DNA of 64,000 nucleotides from Anthopleura xanthogrammica (taxonomy: Eukaryota; Cnidaria; Anthozoa; Actiniaria; Actiniidae): positions 3,895,117-3,959,116 of the forward strand of contig OZ025217.1 of NCBI GenBank assembly GCA_964019055.1. Reading direction: 5' to 3'. The first letter of the stretch is position 1; each line of letters begins with the position of its first letter. The translations under genes and the position numbers were made by a program. Positions 33,592 through 47,250 of the stretch are shown one piece after another. The notes under the pieces were generated by a model that saw only the letters and a program-made list of their open reading frames with translations, ran no database searches and was not told where the DNA came from.

Positions 33592-35439
33592 TTAATCACA
33601 TTCAAACAGCTAGAGGCTAATATTATTTTTATTTATTATTGAAAAATTTTACAGCATCTTAGGGATGGTTCGCTATCTATCATAGGGGTGGGGGAGGGGG
33701 TAAGGGGTTGAAAGTTTTACTTTTAACCATGCAGCATCCCTAAATTGAAAAAGTAGATTATTTGGGAGATGGACTTGGTGTTTTCAACTAATTAACATTT
33801 TTTCAAAATTGGGGTGGGTTGAGGTTGGGGGGAGGGGGAGGCTAAATTACCAGCTTTGCAAATGGACCTAAACTTGAAAAAAATTAAGTGTCCAAATTTC
33901 TTACTCACCCCCTCCAATAAGTATTGAACAATTCCCTATGTGACTCGGATTTCATTTAATATTTAAAGATCAACCCAGAATTGAAAGCTGTATGTTCAAC
34001 CTTAGTTGGTGATAGCATGTAGTACTATTATGGTACCATAATTTACAGCACAACTCACAAAAGTTAATGACCACTTTTAATATCTTCACATACTTCTATG
34101 CACAGGCTCTTGTACATTTAACTGACACATTTTGATGTGAAGCTGGCTGGGTCTAGCAAATAAGGTGTGTAAAAGCTATTTTGGCAGTGAAAGCCTGTGC
34201 ATAAAAGTATGCAAATTAATTTAAATGTGATATCATACATTTGCACATAATGCTGTAAAGGTTAAATTGTTTTAGGATTCTGACTAGAATACTGGTGTGG
34301 TTTAAAGGACTTTACAAATGCACCTGATAATGTGTTACACTCCCAGGTTAGTGGTCTATTTTATAAATCGTAAGTTAAGGTGGCACTTGTGTTGAATCAG
34401 TGACCGGCCCAGGGATGGATTTAGGGAAGGACTGAAGTGGGACCAGCTGACCCTTTATACGAGGGATTCTTTTCTAAGGATTTTTACTAAATTACTCTCT
34501 TAAATATAAATTATTTACAATTATTCTATCTGGGGAATAGAATTAATTGGAATTGGATGGGATAAGGTGAATGGGGTAATGAATAAATGGGACTGGATTT
34601 TTTAAAATTTCTTTCAACCTTCATTAGACAATTAAAGGAATATAATAAATTGGAATAGAATAAACCATACTTAGTTGGGATTGGATGCCAATAGGGTGGA
34701 GTCATCAAAATAATTGGGACAGAAATGTTTTTTTGTAGTATGATAAAAGAATTATACAAAAAATGTTGTGGGTAACGCGACCATAAATAATTCAATATAT
34801 TGGTATTTCTATATGATTTCAAAGTTTTATTATTGGTATGGTTTTAAACAAGTATTTATCATTCTCTCTTTTACTTAAATAACAGCTCACATTTTTCTGT
34901 AGCTATTTTTTAAAAAGTGATCTGAACCTTGGGATTTATAACCTGAATTTCAAGTTAATTGTTACACTTAAAGTTATTTCTTTTTCTTTTGAGCTGATTC
35001 TTTTTAAATGAAATATTATGACATAAATATGAAAATGATTGAAGATGAGTTGAAATTGTCTAGACTGATGTAAAGATATTTTCTTGCCTCAACTTAAAAT
35101 TAGAGATATCTTCCTTTTCATATTTAGCAAATGGGAAATTAGAAAATTGGAAGAGAAAAGCAAATTTAAAGAGGGAGGTATCCAGGGGAGGTGTATATTG
35201 TACTAGCTGTGCTTCGTACAATTTTGTGGGTATGCAGAGCCTAACGTACATCTTTTTTCGTTAGTGCAGTGGATGGAGATCTTCTAGAACTCCTCACAAT
35301 TTGAACAAACATTATTTAAACAAAAGGATATTTAGAACGGTAATGAATCAATAGTTATTTATTGCAAATTCTATTGCACATTCTGTGTGAATCTCAGAGT
35401 TGCTGCAAAACTGATAGTATGTAAAAGCAGCAACTGATC

Positions 35440-35729
35440 GGGGGGGGGGGTACTTCAAGCCATTTTATACGGGAATGCTCCGCCCGGACTCTCAACCTCT
35501 TACCCTTTTATCCTTTTATATAACAAGCTTCAGCAAAAAAGGTACCACTTTTATACACCTTTTGGCCTGAAAAGGTACCTCTTTGAAATACCTTTGAAGA
35601 AAAGCTACCCATTTTTATAGCAAAACTCACAAATTCCCACCCCTTTTTTATACCTGAGGCCTGAAAAAGGTACCCCTTTCGGGCGGAGCATCCCTGTATA
35701 GTCCATTATAGGGAGTAGCCCCCACCCCT
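35440..35729. repeat. Foldback element with G-run end
   Basis: GGGGTACTTCAAGCC and CGGGAATGCTCCGCCCG at the left correspond inversely to CGGGCGGAGCATCCCTG and GGGAGTAGCCCCC at the right. Inside are repeated AAAAGGTACC and TTTTATAC motifs. Confidence 0.7.
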
Positions 35730-36517
35730 GGCAACTGATTGATATATTTAAAACTTGATATGGCATATATGTCTCAAAACAAGTCTTCATATTTAAACTG
35801 TATTATTTGTCTGACAGTTTTGCAAATAAAGAGTTAATTCATGAGTTCAAAAAAGTATTATATTCTTTTATATGAAAATGAAGGTAATCACCAGTCATTT
35901 TTTATCACCAAGGGATAAATATTAAAAAGTCCCTAACAAAATAATTTATTTATCATTATTATTATCATTTGTCATTCAGCAATGTTTCAGTACAGTTCAA
36001 GCTTGCATATCAAAGCTTGCAAGTTGTGCTCATTCGTTTTCTTTCAAGAGCGTCATGATGTCATTCCTGTTTAGGAATGTGTGACTGGTCTGTACATACG
36101 CCGTCATGGGAAGAGTTTGAAATCAAGGTACCAGTAAGTGTTCATCGTAAATTATCCAATTGTAGTTATAAATCAGTATAATAATCAGTAATGTTTTCAG
36201 GGCCATATTTAGATCAGCCCTAGGTTGCCATCTGCTGGATCCTGGCTTTCCATTAGTAGTTTATTAGTGTATTTAATTAGTATTGGTGTGACTAGGAGTG
36301 ACCCCACTCTCTTCCCTTTGGTGAAGCCAGATGATTCGCAACAGCATTAGTCCAAAAAGCAGATGCTTTTTAATTAAATGTGGCCATAAAAATTAATAGT
36401 CTGCTTTGCAGCTAGTGTTATTTAGATGTCTCGACAAAAACTAGTAATATTTTTTTTACAGTGTTTCAGTTATGTTTTAGCAAACATATCCTCATGTATA
36501 TGAATCAGACAGTGTTG

Positions 36518-36751
36518 TACAGCACTAATTCATAATTCTGCAACTTGACGCCAGACATTTTGGCTTCTGTCAATCAAACTTATAGACATGCAAGTTAATT
36601 CCAATAGAACAATATACCACAATTCCCATGCCTTACACATGCCTTCCCATGCCTTGAATTTCTTTGAAGCTTTTGATGAGAATGAACTCGGCCCATCATA
36701 AATTTGATTGACAGACGGCTAAAATGCCAGACCTCTGGAGTTAGTGCTGTA
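36518..36751. repeat. MITE
   Basis: The ends TACAGCACTAATTCA and GGAGTTAGTGCTGTA are inverted, followed inward by CCAGACATTTTGGC / GCTAAAATGCCAGA and TGTCAATCAAA / TTTGATTGACA. Confidence 0.75.
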
Positions 36752-37690
36752 AACATGTATCAGGAATTGTTTCAGGTGTTTTAGACTTGCACTCATTACC
36801 AATGCAAAAAAAAAGAGTTTCAGACAAGACCCCTCTGATTTCAAACAAGTTTTATTCAAATTTAAATATTAAAGCTCAGAAAAGTGTATTTCTATTTTTT
36901 TAATATATATATATAAATGTATCTTTCAAACATTATTTGTGCAAAATTCTTTAAAAGCATTTTTTGACAAAATCATGTTTGAAAAAAAACCTTGTTTGGG
37001 CTACCTGTGGTACATGGATCTTTCCTTGGGCACACCATTAAAATTGTAGCTGACTTCTGAAATACAAATTTATGTACTACCAAAAAAACCAACTTACTAT
37101 TAAAGTGTAAGATTTATATTATTTTTTCTTCATCAACAATTTTAGTACTGTAATTTAAATAGGTTATATTGAAATACAACCTTGACCCATCTTGTATACC
37201 AAATATAGGTGAGATAATTAACATATTAATTAGTTCTGAAACCAAGACTTTCATTTTAGTTCCAGCTCTAATTTTTAAATTTCCCCTTTAAACGGTTTAA
37301 CCCCTTCTTATTTTCCTGTTCCTCTAAACACAGGAATATAGGAAGAGGTTAACTTAATCAGAAATAGAATTGTGTAGTTTTCCACAGTGCATAATTATAA
37401 AACACTCTTAATTTATGCAGTCAATAAAAACATGAGATTTCTACTTTAAAACTTGGGATTTGACTCCCTGTTTTAATAGTTTAAAAAATGTTGTGTATAC
37501 ATGGCTTAAATATGGTACATTTTCAGTTAGGTGAATATTACAGTATTGTTATTCCAAGTATTTTAATTTTTCCTATACATTGTTAAATTACTTGGTCTTC
37601 TATAGATAAAATGGCGATTATAAGCTACAGTTTGTGATTTGTACAAACACGCAGTTATATTCCTACTCTTTCGTTTATCTAGTCTTAAAA

Positions 37691-37864
37691 TTATAGATTT
37701 GAAGTAGAAAACTTAAAATCATGCATGGATCTGAAAAAATAACAAAATCGAACATAAAAAGTACTGATAGACGTCTTTTTCGTGTCGAAGTTGGTGGAAT
37801 TCACCGACGAAGACACCAACGCGTTCTTTGAAGATGATTCAAACAAAGACTTGGGCGACGCCAT
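37691..37864 (-). CDS. Possible gene start or small ORF (orphan)
   Basis: A 57-codon frame beginning MASPKSLFESSSKNALV. The start lies in CCAATATGGCGTCGC, preceded by an Ets-like CGGAAGTTCC, the arrangement typical of housekeeping promoters with a YY1-type site over the start codon. The first 30 residues are Ser-rich and look coding; the rest is AT-rich and may be intron, but no clear donor was found. The opposite strand is also open over the same bases (46 codons ending EKKL and stop, acidic), so the coding strand is unsettled. Family unknown. Confidence 0.3.
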   Translation of the reverse strand: MASPKSLFESSSKNALVSSSVNSTNFDTKKTSISTFYVRFCYFFRSMHDFKFSTSNL

Positions 37865-38200
37865 ATTGGAACTTCCGAGACCAGAAAAAAAGCTCTAAAA
37901 TAGTTGCTCTTTTAAACAACTACACAAAAATCAAAAGTTTTACAACTTTAACGTAAGCTTAAGAGAAAGGCATCGACCAATCTTACATTTCAAGACGGAT
38001 TGTGTAAGTATAAGCGAAAAATAGTAGAAAAATCGTTCAAGATCAACGGCCATTCAAATAGCATCGTTAGTATTTTCCATTTTGGCGCTTCTTTTCATTA
38101 ATTCTTGTAATATACAAACGGCTCCAGTTTAGCTTTCAATATAACAGATAAATTAAAGTCACTACTCTAAAAAACAGTTTTCTAGGTTCAGATAATGTTT

Positions 38201-38617
<417 letters not shown>

Positions 38618-38722
38618 TCAAATTCTTTTAAAAGTTTAAACCTTGTATTATCAAGGAAATGTTCCTATTCCTTTCGAGTTTGGCTAAAAATAAGTTGATA
38701 AGTTTGATGCCAACGTAATAAA

Positions 38723-38807
38723 TTTATATGACGAAAAGCTACACGCCTATTGGTGCACTTTTACGACACCTGATTGGTCAGTTAGAAAATTTCTGCCAAT
38801 CTGATTG
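38723..38807 (-). promoter_or_regulatory. Histone H3 promoter: TATA and three CCAAT boxes
   Basis: On the minus strand TATAAA lies at 38728-38723 (about 115 bases before the start codon). CCAAT boxes are read from ATTGG at 38749, 38773 and 38803; a fourth CCAAT at 38796 is in the other orientation. Multiple CCAAT boxes just upstream of a TATA box are typical of histone promoters. Confidence 0.7.
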
Positions 38808-38829
38808 GTGGATTTCGATCCGAAATGAA

Positions 38830-40740
38830 CGTCAAGCTTGATCATTGATTTCGTTACTGAAATGAGTTTCTGAAATGAGTTTCTTTTTGGTTCGTGATTG
38901 ATTTATATTTTTTCTCTCTAATTTTTCGAATTGTTAAGCATCTAAAGATCACTTGCGTTTTGGAATACTAAATATAGGTTATCTTAAGAAACGATGCTTT
39001 TAATTCAAACATTTAAAAGAATCAAAGATTTTGAAATGAAAAACCCTTCGCTGGTTACATGTAAAAAATTTTTTTTCCACATGTCGGTTGCTAAACCTTC
39101 AAATTGTTAAGTTAATAATATCTAAAGGTAAAGTAAGGGTAATTGGTTATGCCAAGTCAACTAACATTCTTAAAAAGATTTGACTAGCTGCAGCTGCCTG
39201 GAAAGCTTGCAAAAGATGACTTTAATAAATTATTGATTGATTGTTTGATTTGATTGAAGATTTTACACCACTAAAGTTAAAGTGTGATTCACAGCTGATT
39301 CTAATGTCAGACAGCTATAGGCAACATTTAAAAGACATTTTCCTTCAGCAGTTGTGACAACAACAGCACGTGTTGAAAGTATCATTTAAACCAGCATACT
39401 GCTTACACCACAAAAATTCATTTAAATTTTGCAAGCTGTTTGGAGAAAATTGCATAAATTTACTGAGAATATTTTTGATTTCATCTCCACATAGATTCTT
39501 CAAAGATTTTTTTAATTAATTTTAAAATCTTACTTGTAAGTAAGTTATGATAAACGATTTGAGGCAAACATTCAAAACAAAAATTCCCTATTAATTTTCC
39601 AAGCTGTCTTGGATATAACATATTTTGGTCGGCATGGTCTAGTAGCTGAAACGATCTATATCATTTACCATTGTATCACATCCATCCGTGACATTACCAA
39701 GATGTGTAAAGCCAGATGGACTTAATTTTACATGTTATAACCCCTAATAAATCTTTTAAGTACTTTTGTTTTAGATAAGTTAATTTGATAGTGTTTGCCA
39801 CAAAGTGCCATGTCTGGATAAAATGGAATCATTATTAGATAATTTAAGGTTGTGCTACCTTTTTTTCTCCTCAAATTTTCCATAAATGGATGAATCTGAT
39901 CCAAGTCTGGTGGCTTTAGCTAAGTTGTATTGGATAATTTTTGCCAAAATTGCAGTCTACACATTGTAGAGCAATTCTTCAACCATATCCCCTTATGCAC
40001 AAAGAAGGTATAGGTATATTATATATACCGTATTGCTAATATGCAACTACTCATTGGGTCAGGCACTGTACACACCCCTCCTAGTTATTTACAGTTCACA
40101 TGATAACCTGCATGCCAGTTTTAGGGGAGGGGCAAGTCAGGGTCTGCTGAGGGGGAGGGGCTGGTAGAGCTATAGTACTAGTTCCATCACTTTTTGTCCA
40201 CAAGTAGTAAAATTGTTAGTGAAATTTGATTATAGTATCGTAAGTGCTGTCCAAAAAAAATCGAATCATTACCCCACCACTTTTCACCTTGTTCCATGGG
40301 CTCTCTAAGTAGTGTTCAACAGGGACAGTGGAGCACATTTTATTGTGAAGGGGCTAGAATAATTCTCTTAAAAATTGGCAGGGGGGCTAGAATATTCTAT
40401 TTTCGTGCGGAACTAAAACTAACACAAAATGAGATCTCCTTTTCATAAAAAGGGGGGGGGGGGGGGGGCTAAAACGCTGCCTCCCCTACTCCACCATCCC
40501 TGTTGAGGCAGGTGGGGAGGATCCCATGTATATTTCCATCTGATGTTTTGTCCGCTAAGTGCATTTCATTTCAAAATTATATCTAAGATATATCTCAAGA
40601 ATATTTGGGATGTATTCCATTGTTAAAATTTGTATTTCAATTTCTTGGGATAAACTGTCCATGGGCGTATCGGCTTGGTCCAAATTTCACGGATTGGGCT
40701 CCCTGCTGTCTGAGCCAGATATTGTGGTCAGCGTTTATAT
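38830..40740. other. Intergenic stretch between H3 and RGP1
   Basis: AT-rich without a recognised gene. A G-run of about 18 bases sits near 40451-40468 inside a region (40330-40500) with GGGGCTAGAAT repeats, probably a decayed dispersed element. Confidence 0.55.
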
Positions 40741-40755
40741 CTTGAGGCTTTCAAG

Positions 40756-40833
40756 ATGGCGGATACGAAGCCGCTTGAAGAAGACTTCAGCATTAATTCT
40801 CACCGAGTCATTAACACCTTCTTCTTGATTTAA
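40756..40833 (+). promoter_or_regulatory. Upstream ORF in the RGP1 leader
   Basis: A 25-codon frame starting in AAGATGGCGGAT and ending TAA, 65 bases before the RGP1 start. It would be translated first if transcription starts upstream of it. The ATGGCGG motif matches a YY1 site, so it may instead mark the transcription start, with most transcripts excluding the ATG. Confidence 0.5.
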
Positions 40834-40898
40834 TTCAATAGCGGGTAAAAGAATGTATAATCTACGAAGGAAAGCTCCCATTACGGATTTCTAATGCC

Positions 40899-43800
40899 AT
40901 GATCGAGGTTAAAGCACGGATGGTGCGAAGCGCTGTTTACCTTGCGGGGGAAACGTTACAATGTGAAATAATTTTCACTAATGTCAACGAGAATTCAAGT
41001 TTCCAAGGTCTGAACGAGTTCAAGGGACAGAAGAAGGAACCTAAAGTGGAGCGTCTCGCATGGGCAAGCGTGCAAATACACTGTCAGTGTTCAGTGAATA
41101 GTAGTCGTATTGTCATCCCAGAGAAACATGATACTTCGACAGTCGATCTCACGTCCCCAGTTGTGCTAAAATCCAGTACAAGTTTTGCACCATCAAGAGG
41201 TTTGAACTCTCTAAAAATAAGATTAATCATTAGATATTCTATCTAACTATCTTAACTATTCGTAACAGCGTTAGTTCTTATCTTGATTTTGTTTTACAAG
41301 GTGAACAAGGGCAATGTTTAATGGCCACACAACCAAAGATATTATTTTGCGACTTACAGCTCGCACCTGGCGAATCTCAAACTTGTAAGTCAATGTTTTC
41401 TTTTTATACGTAACATAGTTTATTCAGCTTTGTCTTTATGACAGCTGATAATGTTCTTTTTTTCATTTATTTTTGAAAGAAAAAGACAATTTTCTACAAA
41501 ATGTAAACAGTTCAGAGTAAATTATTTATGTGTATAAACAAAATGACCTCCAATGATCAAAACGGAAACGCTAAAAACTTCCTCCAAATTTTATTTTCTG
41601 CATTGAAAATATCCACAAATAGAAAATATCCAGAAAATATCCAGAAAAAGGTGAAATAAAATTGAATAATTTATTATGGTACATTTTATTTTTCGCTCTT
41701 ATACCTATGTACGCCTGGCATTTGAATAAAATTCTTGAACTCCCATGACATCGCGCAATCGCTTGGTCATGCACCCACAGAGTCAAGAACTCTTAACAAA
41801 GTGGGTTGTGTGTTGCCTGGAAACCTTACTTTTTTTGTAGATATTTTGGCTACATTTTATGGTTCTTTGAAGAGGTTTTTCTCTAAAACAGCTGTGTTTT
41901 TCCAAGTAATTTCACATTTCCTCACTTGTCCTTCTTTCATTATGCAAATAAGAGAAAAGTGAAGGCTCTCAATCAATTTAATTATTCTTTTCATTTATTT
42001 AATTTTTTTGAATAATCCTTCCCAAGTGTAGATTTTGTTTTTCAGTTTTTTCAAACTACTTCTTTAAAAGGGTTGAAAAAAATAATTTCCTTCATTATAT
42101 TTAACAATAACTGAAGACGAAAAGAAAATCAATGAATATTTACTGAGACGTAGTCAAGGTAAATCACCATATTCACTTAGCTTATAGCCTGTGGTGAATA
42201 ATTATTTTAGCATTATTTTAGACTTGAAAAGACGAAATTCAGGATAAAAAACTGCCACATCCACTCTGGCAAACTTTGGCAAACCTCTTAATCGACCACT
42301 GGTCGCTTGAACAATCACAGCACACAGAACTCTATATATAACAAATAAAACAGCTTTTTCCGTGCTCCATTCAGTAATAAAGCATACAGGAAGTAACGTA
42401 AGCCAAAGGCTATTCTGAATGAAACTGATTTTAAGAGCTTAATTTAATATTATCGATGGAAGGCAAGGGTTTATTGTTCAACAATTTTCCTCCTACAACT
42501 TAGCATTATTTAACAATGATTTCCTAAATGGCTCTTCACCTTGGGCGTAATGTTTTCCCATTTCAGGTCACTTGTCATTCTCTTGAGAATAAGATTCGTT
42601 GTTTGAGTTGTAGCCATATTCATGTGTCTTCTCATACACAACAAATGATACTCTAGGGAATGACATGTGATCTGAAATGGGAAAACATTACACCCAAGCT
42701 AAATTAGAGGTCTATGGGGCATAGAACATGGCTAGAATATAGATTTCCAAAGTGTGACATCACGAAAAGAATTATTTTGCTTTTGACAATTTTCGTTCTT
42801 CAATTTCGATAGAGCATCAAGAAAGACCTTAAACCCCCTCAATGGGAATTGGTTAAAAAGCAACGGACATATGGTGTTTTCAATATATAATTTCCCCTTA
42901 CAAATCACTGTATTTTCGGCTTGGTGCTTAATATGAAATTTGGCGTGTTAACATCTTTCTTGATGTTCTATTGAAATTGAAGATTGACATTATAATACAG
43001 TCGAAAATCATTTTTATGTTGTCATCACTCCAGTACTCTATTGTGGGGATGGGTAGAAATTCAAGATACATTACTTAATCTTGTTTTCTGCTTTTTAGTT
43101 TTATATAGTGAGAATATACCAGCTGATGGACCACCTTCATTCAAAGGACATGCAGTCAAATATTCATACAAAGTAACATTGGGAACCAGTCGTGTTAACT
43201 CACAATTCAAAATTCTCAGACTTCCACTTCGTGTTTTGACTGTTCAAGGTGAATAAATAAATTTTCATATAATTTATGATCTACTAGAAACCCTTTTCAG
43301 TTTGGTTTGGTAAGGGACTGGTCATAAAATAAAGGCTAGCAAAAGATAAAACAAATACCTTGTTACATGAAATATTTGCAACATGTTATATTATTTCATG
43401 GTTTTGGGGTTGCATATTTTGCAACACTTTAATTTTGTGATTTTGTGATTTTTGTGAATAAATTATTTATGATTTGTTTAATATGCCCAAATTCCTTTAG
43501 AAATCATTCATACTTGATCAGGATCAATAGGTGCAAGTACTTAGTTCTCAGGAACAACGTCTTTTAACAATGCTTTTGAATGGTCATTAAATTCTTTACT
43601 TTCTCAAAAATGGAGGGTCACCCAATTTTTGCGTCATTATATTTTCATGACACTTTAATTTAGCAATTTCTTTAAAATCGTGGAATTAAAATATCGCAAA
43701 AATTTCATGTAACAAGGTACCTCAAGATGCCATGCTAATATGATAAAGGCCTATTTGCATGGAGATGTATAGTCTCTGGCTCAGGTTTCAACAATAAATC

Positions 43801-46785
43801 TTCATCCAATAAATTCAAAATCCAATTTATTTCTATTTTCTTATTTTTTTCAGGTTTAACTGAAACAGAAAATTTCTTTGGTTTCACAGAACAGCCTTCC
43901 AACCCATTTTTAGAAAACAAAGCAAATAATAATTCTCTTTTAGATATAGCAGTTGATTACTTAACTACTGTTACTTCAAAAAGAAACTGTCGTAAGTAAT
44001 TTTTCAAACTCAACTGACATTAATCTTATTGTATGGTGTTGCTATTTTGGGGAGGTGGGGGTCGGAATGTCATTGGGTGGCCAGGCATGTACCTAGAACC
44101 ATGTTAAGGAGGCAGCATGGTCGAGTGGTCAGAGCGTTGGTCTCGCAATCCGGTGGTGCCGGGTTCGAGCCCCGCTCTGGCCACTAGCTGAGACTGTATT
44201 TGTCCTGATTTCGATTAGGTCAAATTCAGTTTCTCGACCATGCTTGTAAATAGCCAACTGGTTTGTCTCCTTACAAGTTGGGATTCTTAACACTTTATGT
44301 TCATATGATTTGTCTTTATTTCAGTTTATTCAGCGCTTTGGACAATTAGTGGAAATGTGCTTTATAAATATAATATATATATATATATATTTTTTTTTTT
44401 TTTATGGCTAACCAGAGCTTACAATAATGGCTGTTCATCAAACAATGTCCAGCCAGAATAGCTGTTATTATGGATGCATGCAAATGACATGCAAATGAGG
44501 CAACAAGCATTGTATCAACCCGATAACCTCATTTGTGTGATTCTTAAAACAAAAGAATATCTCATTTGCAAGCAAGTTAATGTTGATACAGAATTGAGGT
44601 ATGGCCAAGCTAAAACTATGATTTGGCCTGTCATCATGACTAGCGACTGACTGGCCATTATTGTAAGCCTACAAACAGGTAGCCCAGCATCAGAAAACAA
44701 TCCCAGAAGTCCCAAAGCGTAAGGTGCAATTTGAAAAGTGTTGTGGTGTGAGTTGTCTGGTTCTCAGAGCTAATAATGGTTTATCAGTAGCTGGTCATGA
44801 TAACCAGTCAAATTAGTTTTAGCTCACTCATACCTCCCTCTGGCTAAATGTTACTGGTCAAGATGACCAGCAAGGTAAAAATTTAACTGGATAAGTTCCA
44901 ATTCTGACTGGACATTTGCTATAACTGCCCTGGGTTCTGAGAAAACTTTAGAAAATTATATATATATATTTATATATTTTTTATTTTATTTCAGATGTGT
45001 ACAATATTGTAAGCAATAAAGGTCATGTAGGAAAATTCTGTCTATTCAAATCAGCATATCGAATAGGGGAAGAAATAGTTGGTTCATTTGATTTCACGGA
45101 TACCCTTATTCCTTGTGTAAAGGTAAGAAGACTCAACCTATCTCACTCCTTTTCATCAATGCCTTATCCACAGGGGCAAATCCAGAATTTTGTTTAGGGT
45201 GGTTGAGCATTGTAAGGGCACCTGGCTGTGAAAATGCTGAAACAAAAAAGATTGAACCTTGTGTCGGAATGTCTCACAAGTTGCAAAGTACATATACATG
45301 TATGGGCACAAAGTCGGCCAAGGGAGGGGTGCAACCTTCAGAATCAAAGAAATAAAACATCATTTTGTATTGTTTATCTTCACAATAGGGGCACAAAGTC
45401 ATCTGGGGGGGGGGGGGGGGGGTGAGCACCCCTACACCCCTCATCTGTCCCTGATCCAGATTTAAGATGCTAGAAAGATCAGTCTTTCCTTTCTCCACTC
45501 CTCTCCCTGTACTTATTACGAGTATTTATTCCCATTTGCTTGAATTACTTGAGTAAGGAGGTAGGCATCTTAAACAAGGCCTTCAACAGCTCAAGTAGAT
45601 ACAAATATCTACTGTATGTGAAGGCATAATCAACAAGACATTAAAAGTCCCATGTAAAGACTAGACTAGCCTATCTTCATACTATATTTTTCATATAGTT
45701 TTCATATATGTATGTATATATGTATATATGCCGGACCAGAGGGATTCTGCCGCTTTAGATGTATATAATATGTCCTTTGTCATTCGAGAGCCGGAACTTT
45801 TTAGAGACGGGGAACATGTGTGTATCTGGGGTTGCGGGGTTTTTTGGTTGGGTGTATGTATGGATGTATGTATATGTATGTATGTATATTATATATATAA
45901 ATATTTATTTTAGGATATTTTATAATTTAGGCGCTATATAAATTATTAAATTATTATTAAATTATTATTATTATTATTTAAGGTCAATCAAAAATCAGTA
46001 TTAAAATAACTATGTATCAACTGTTTTACTTCCTAGTATACAGTAACTCTACAAAGCGAAGAACACATTCCAGAAAAATATCGACAACCCCACTGTAAGA
46101 ATTCAGGAGTGATATACACGCCTTACTGCTCTGTTCAGGAGTACTGCTTGCATGCCAAAAAGACACATCTTGTTCTACCTGTTCCTGTTACAGTATGTCC
46201 AGAATTTGAATCAGATTTAGGTAAGCTGTCACCAAATAAAACCCATTTGTCTTTTTTTTTTGTTTTTCTTGAGAGCATAAAAAATGTCCAGGACAATTGT
46301 TGTGAGAGGTGTCAAATAAGCAGCAAACACCACCTTGCTTCTTTAAAATCTTACATCTCAAATTTGCTCAATTAACTTTATAGTAATTTCAAGATTAATT
46401 AATTTCTTTTTTCCTACTTTCCTTCCTTCTCTTCTCTTCTCTTCTCTACTCTTTGCTTCTCTTTCCTTTCTTTCTTTTTTCTCTTTCCATTTCTTCTTCA
46501 CTCTTTGAATTTGTTTCTCTCTTACACTGTTTCTTTCTGTCTTTCATAGTTTGTCTAAAATGGAGACTTCATTTTGAGTTTGTACTTGCAAGTGGTGTGC
46601 TTCCAGCTGGAGCAAGTCCTCTTCAATCAACATATCCTCAACTAGACACTGCTACATGGCAAGGGCCTGCAGACTTTGAGACTGAAATAATGACTTGGGA
46701 TTTCCCAGTCAAATTATTAGCAACAAATCCTCTGCAAGCATCTTCAATTTCTATGATAAGGACTTCAAATTCAATGACATTTTAG
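40899..46785 (+). CDS. RGP1: RAB6A-GEF complex partner protein 2 (RGP1), 7 exons
   Basis: Partner of RIC1 in the guanine-nucleotide exchange complex that activates Rab6 at the Golgi. Exons: 40899-41199, 41301-41384, 43099-43248, 43854-43991, 44995-45122, 46037-46220, 46550-46785, all GT-AG and in phase, giving 406 residues (human 391). Landmarks shared with animal RGP1, in order: MIEV at the start and [95 protein letters not shown] near the C-terminus, then [20 protein letters not shown]. The protein is arrestin-like in fold by family knowledge. The insert around residues 48-55 (KGQKKEPK) is extra compared with human. Introns hold a SINE (44111), a family-M1 MITE (42540) and a G-run element (45405). 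The start agrees with the human start. Confidence 0.95.
42540..42698. repeat. MITE family M1, copy 3 (RGP1 intron 2)
   Basis: The ends CTTGGGCGTAATGTTTTCCC and GGGAAAACATTACACCCAAG are inverted copies. The inner TCTCTTGAGAATAAGATTC block is shared with 22503-22666 and 22742-22926. Confidence 0.8.
44111..44370 (+). repeat. tRNA-derived SINE in RGP1 intron 4
   Basis: The head carries a clean pol III A box (TGGTCGAGTGGT, 44118-44129) and B box (GGTTCGAGCCC, 44162-44172) in a tRNA-like layout with an anticodon-like loop CTCGCAA. A degenerate acceptor stem and a non-tRNA body (44183-44350) ending GCTTTATAAATATAA plus an (AT)n/T tract mark it as a SINE, not a tRNA gene. Confidence 0.75.
45175..45465. 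repeat. Decayed element with G-run, RGP1 intron 5
   Basis: The ends GGGGCAAATCCAGAATTT and GTCCCTGATCCAGATTTAAG are loosely inverted. A run of about 18 G at 45404-45421 is followed by GCACCCCTACACCCCTC. Confidence 0.4.
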
Positions 46786-47250
46786 TATTATTATACCAGT
46801 TTAAATATCTTGTGCGACACCAAAGTTTACATATATCACATCTTCATTCTGCTTATGGTACATCTGCTGACTACACCATACTTTATACTCATGATTCAAG
46901 ATCATAATCTTGAGTTACCATGGTTACTATCTTAGTAACTACAAAATTCATTTTTGAAGTGCATATCTGCAACAAAAGTATCCTTAATCATGTATAATAA
47001 CGATGATCTCCAAGGCAGCATATATACTCACTGGCAAAGTATCGTTCAACTAGTTTTTAATACATAATATAATATAGGATCGAGCATAACTGAATTATTC
47101 ACACAGCCAAGACGGTCAGTCACACAGACACACTGTATTAGCTGTCTCTCAAAATTTATATATTTTAATTTCTTTGTCATCAACCAAAACAATTTTGTTT
47201 GATGAAGAGGATCGAAATAACAGCTGGTCAAGTGCGGCCTGCTGGCCAGC

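Larger units (their letters stand above)
33592..37690. other. Intergenic stretch downstream of GBA2
   Basis: No recognised gene. It contains G-rich tracts (33680-33850), a relic of the 770-bp element (34075-34215), simple GGAATTGGATGG-type sequence (34530-34700), two foldback elements listed separately, and AT-rich DNA. The GBA2 3'UTR must lie at the start, but I saw no AATAAA close to the stop; the first clear one is near 35825. Confidence 0.55.

Noticed and set aside
36074..36133. Possible exon between GTTTAG and CAGTAAGTG
   Set aside because: It has plausible splice-like ends and an open frame (MCDWSVHTPSWEEFEIKV), but no partner exon in either direction and GBA2 already ends with a proper stop.
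44111..44183. Candidate tRNA gene
   Set aside because: The A and B boxes are good, but the acceptor stem has several mismatches and the sequence continues into a SINE body and tail.
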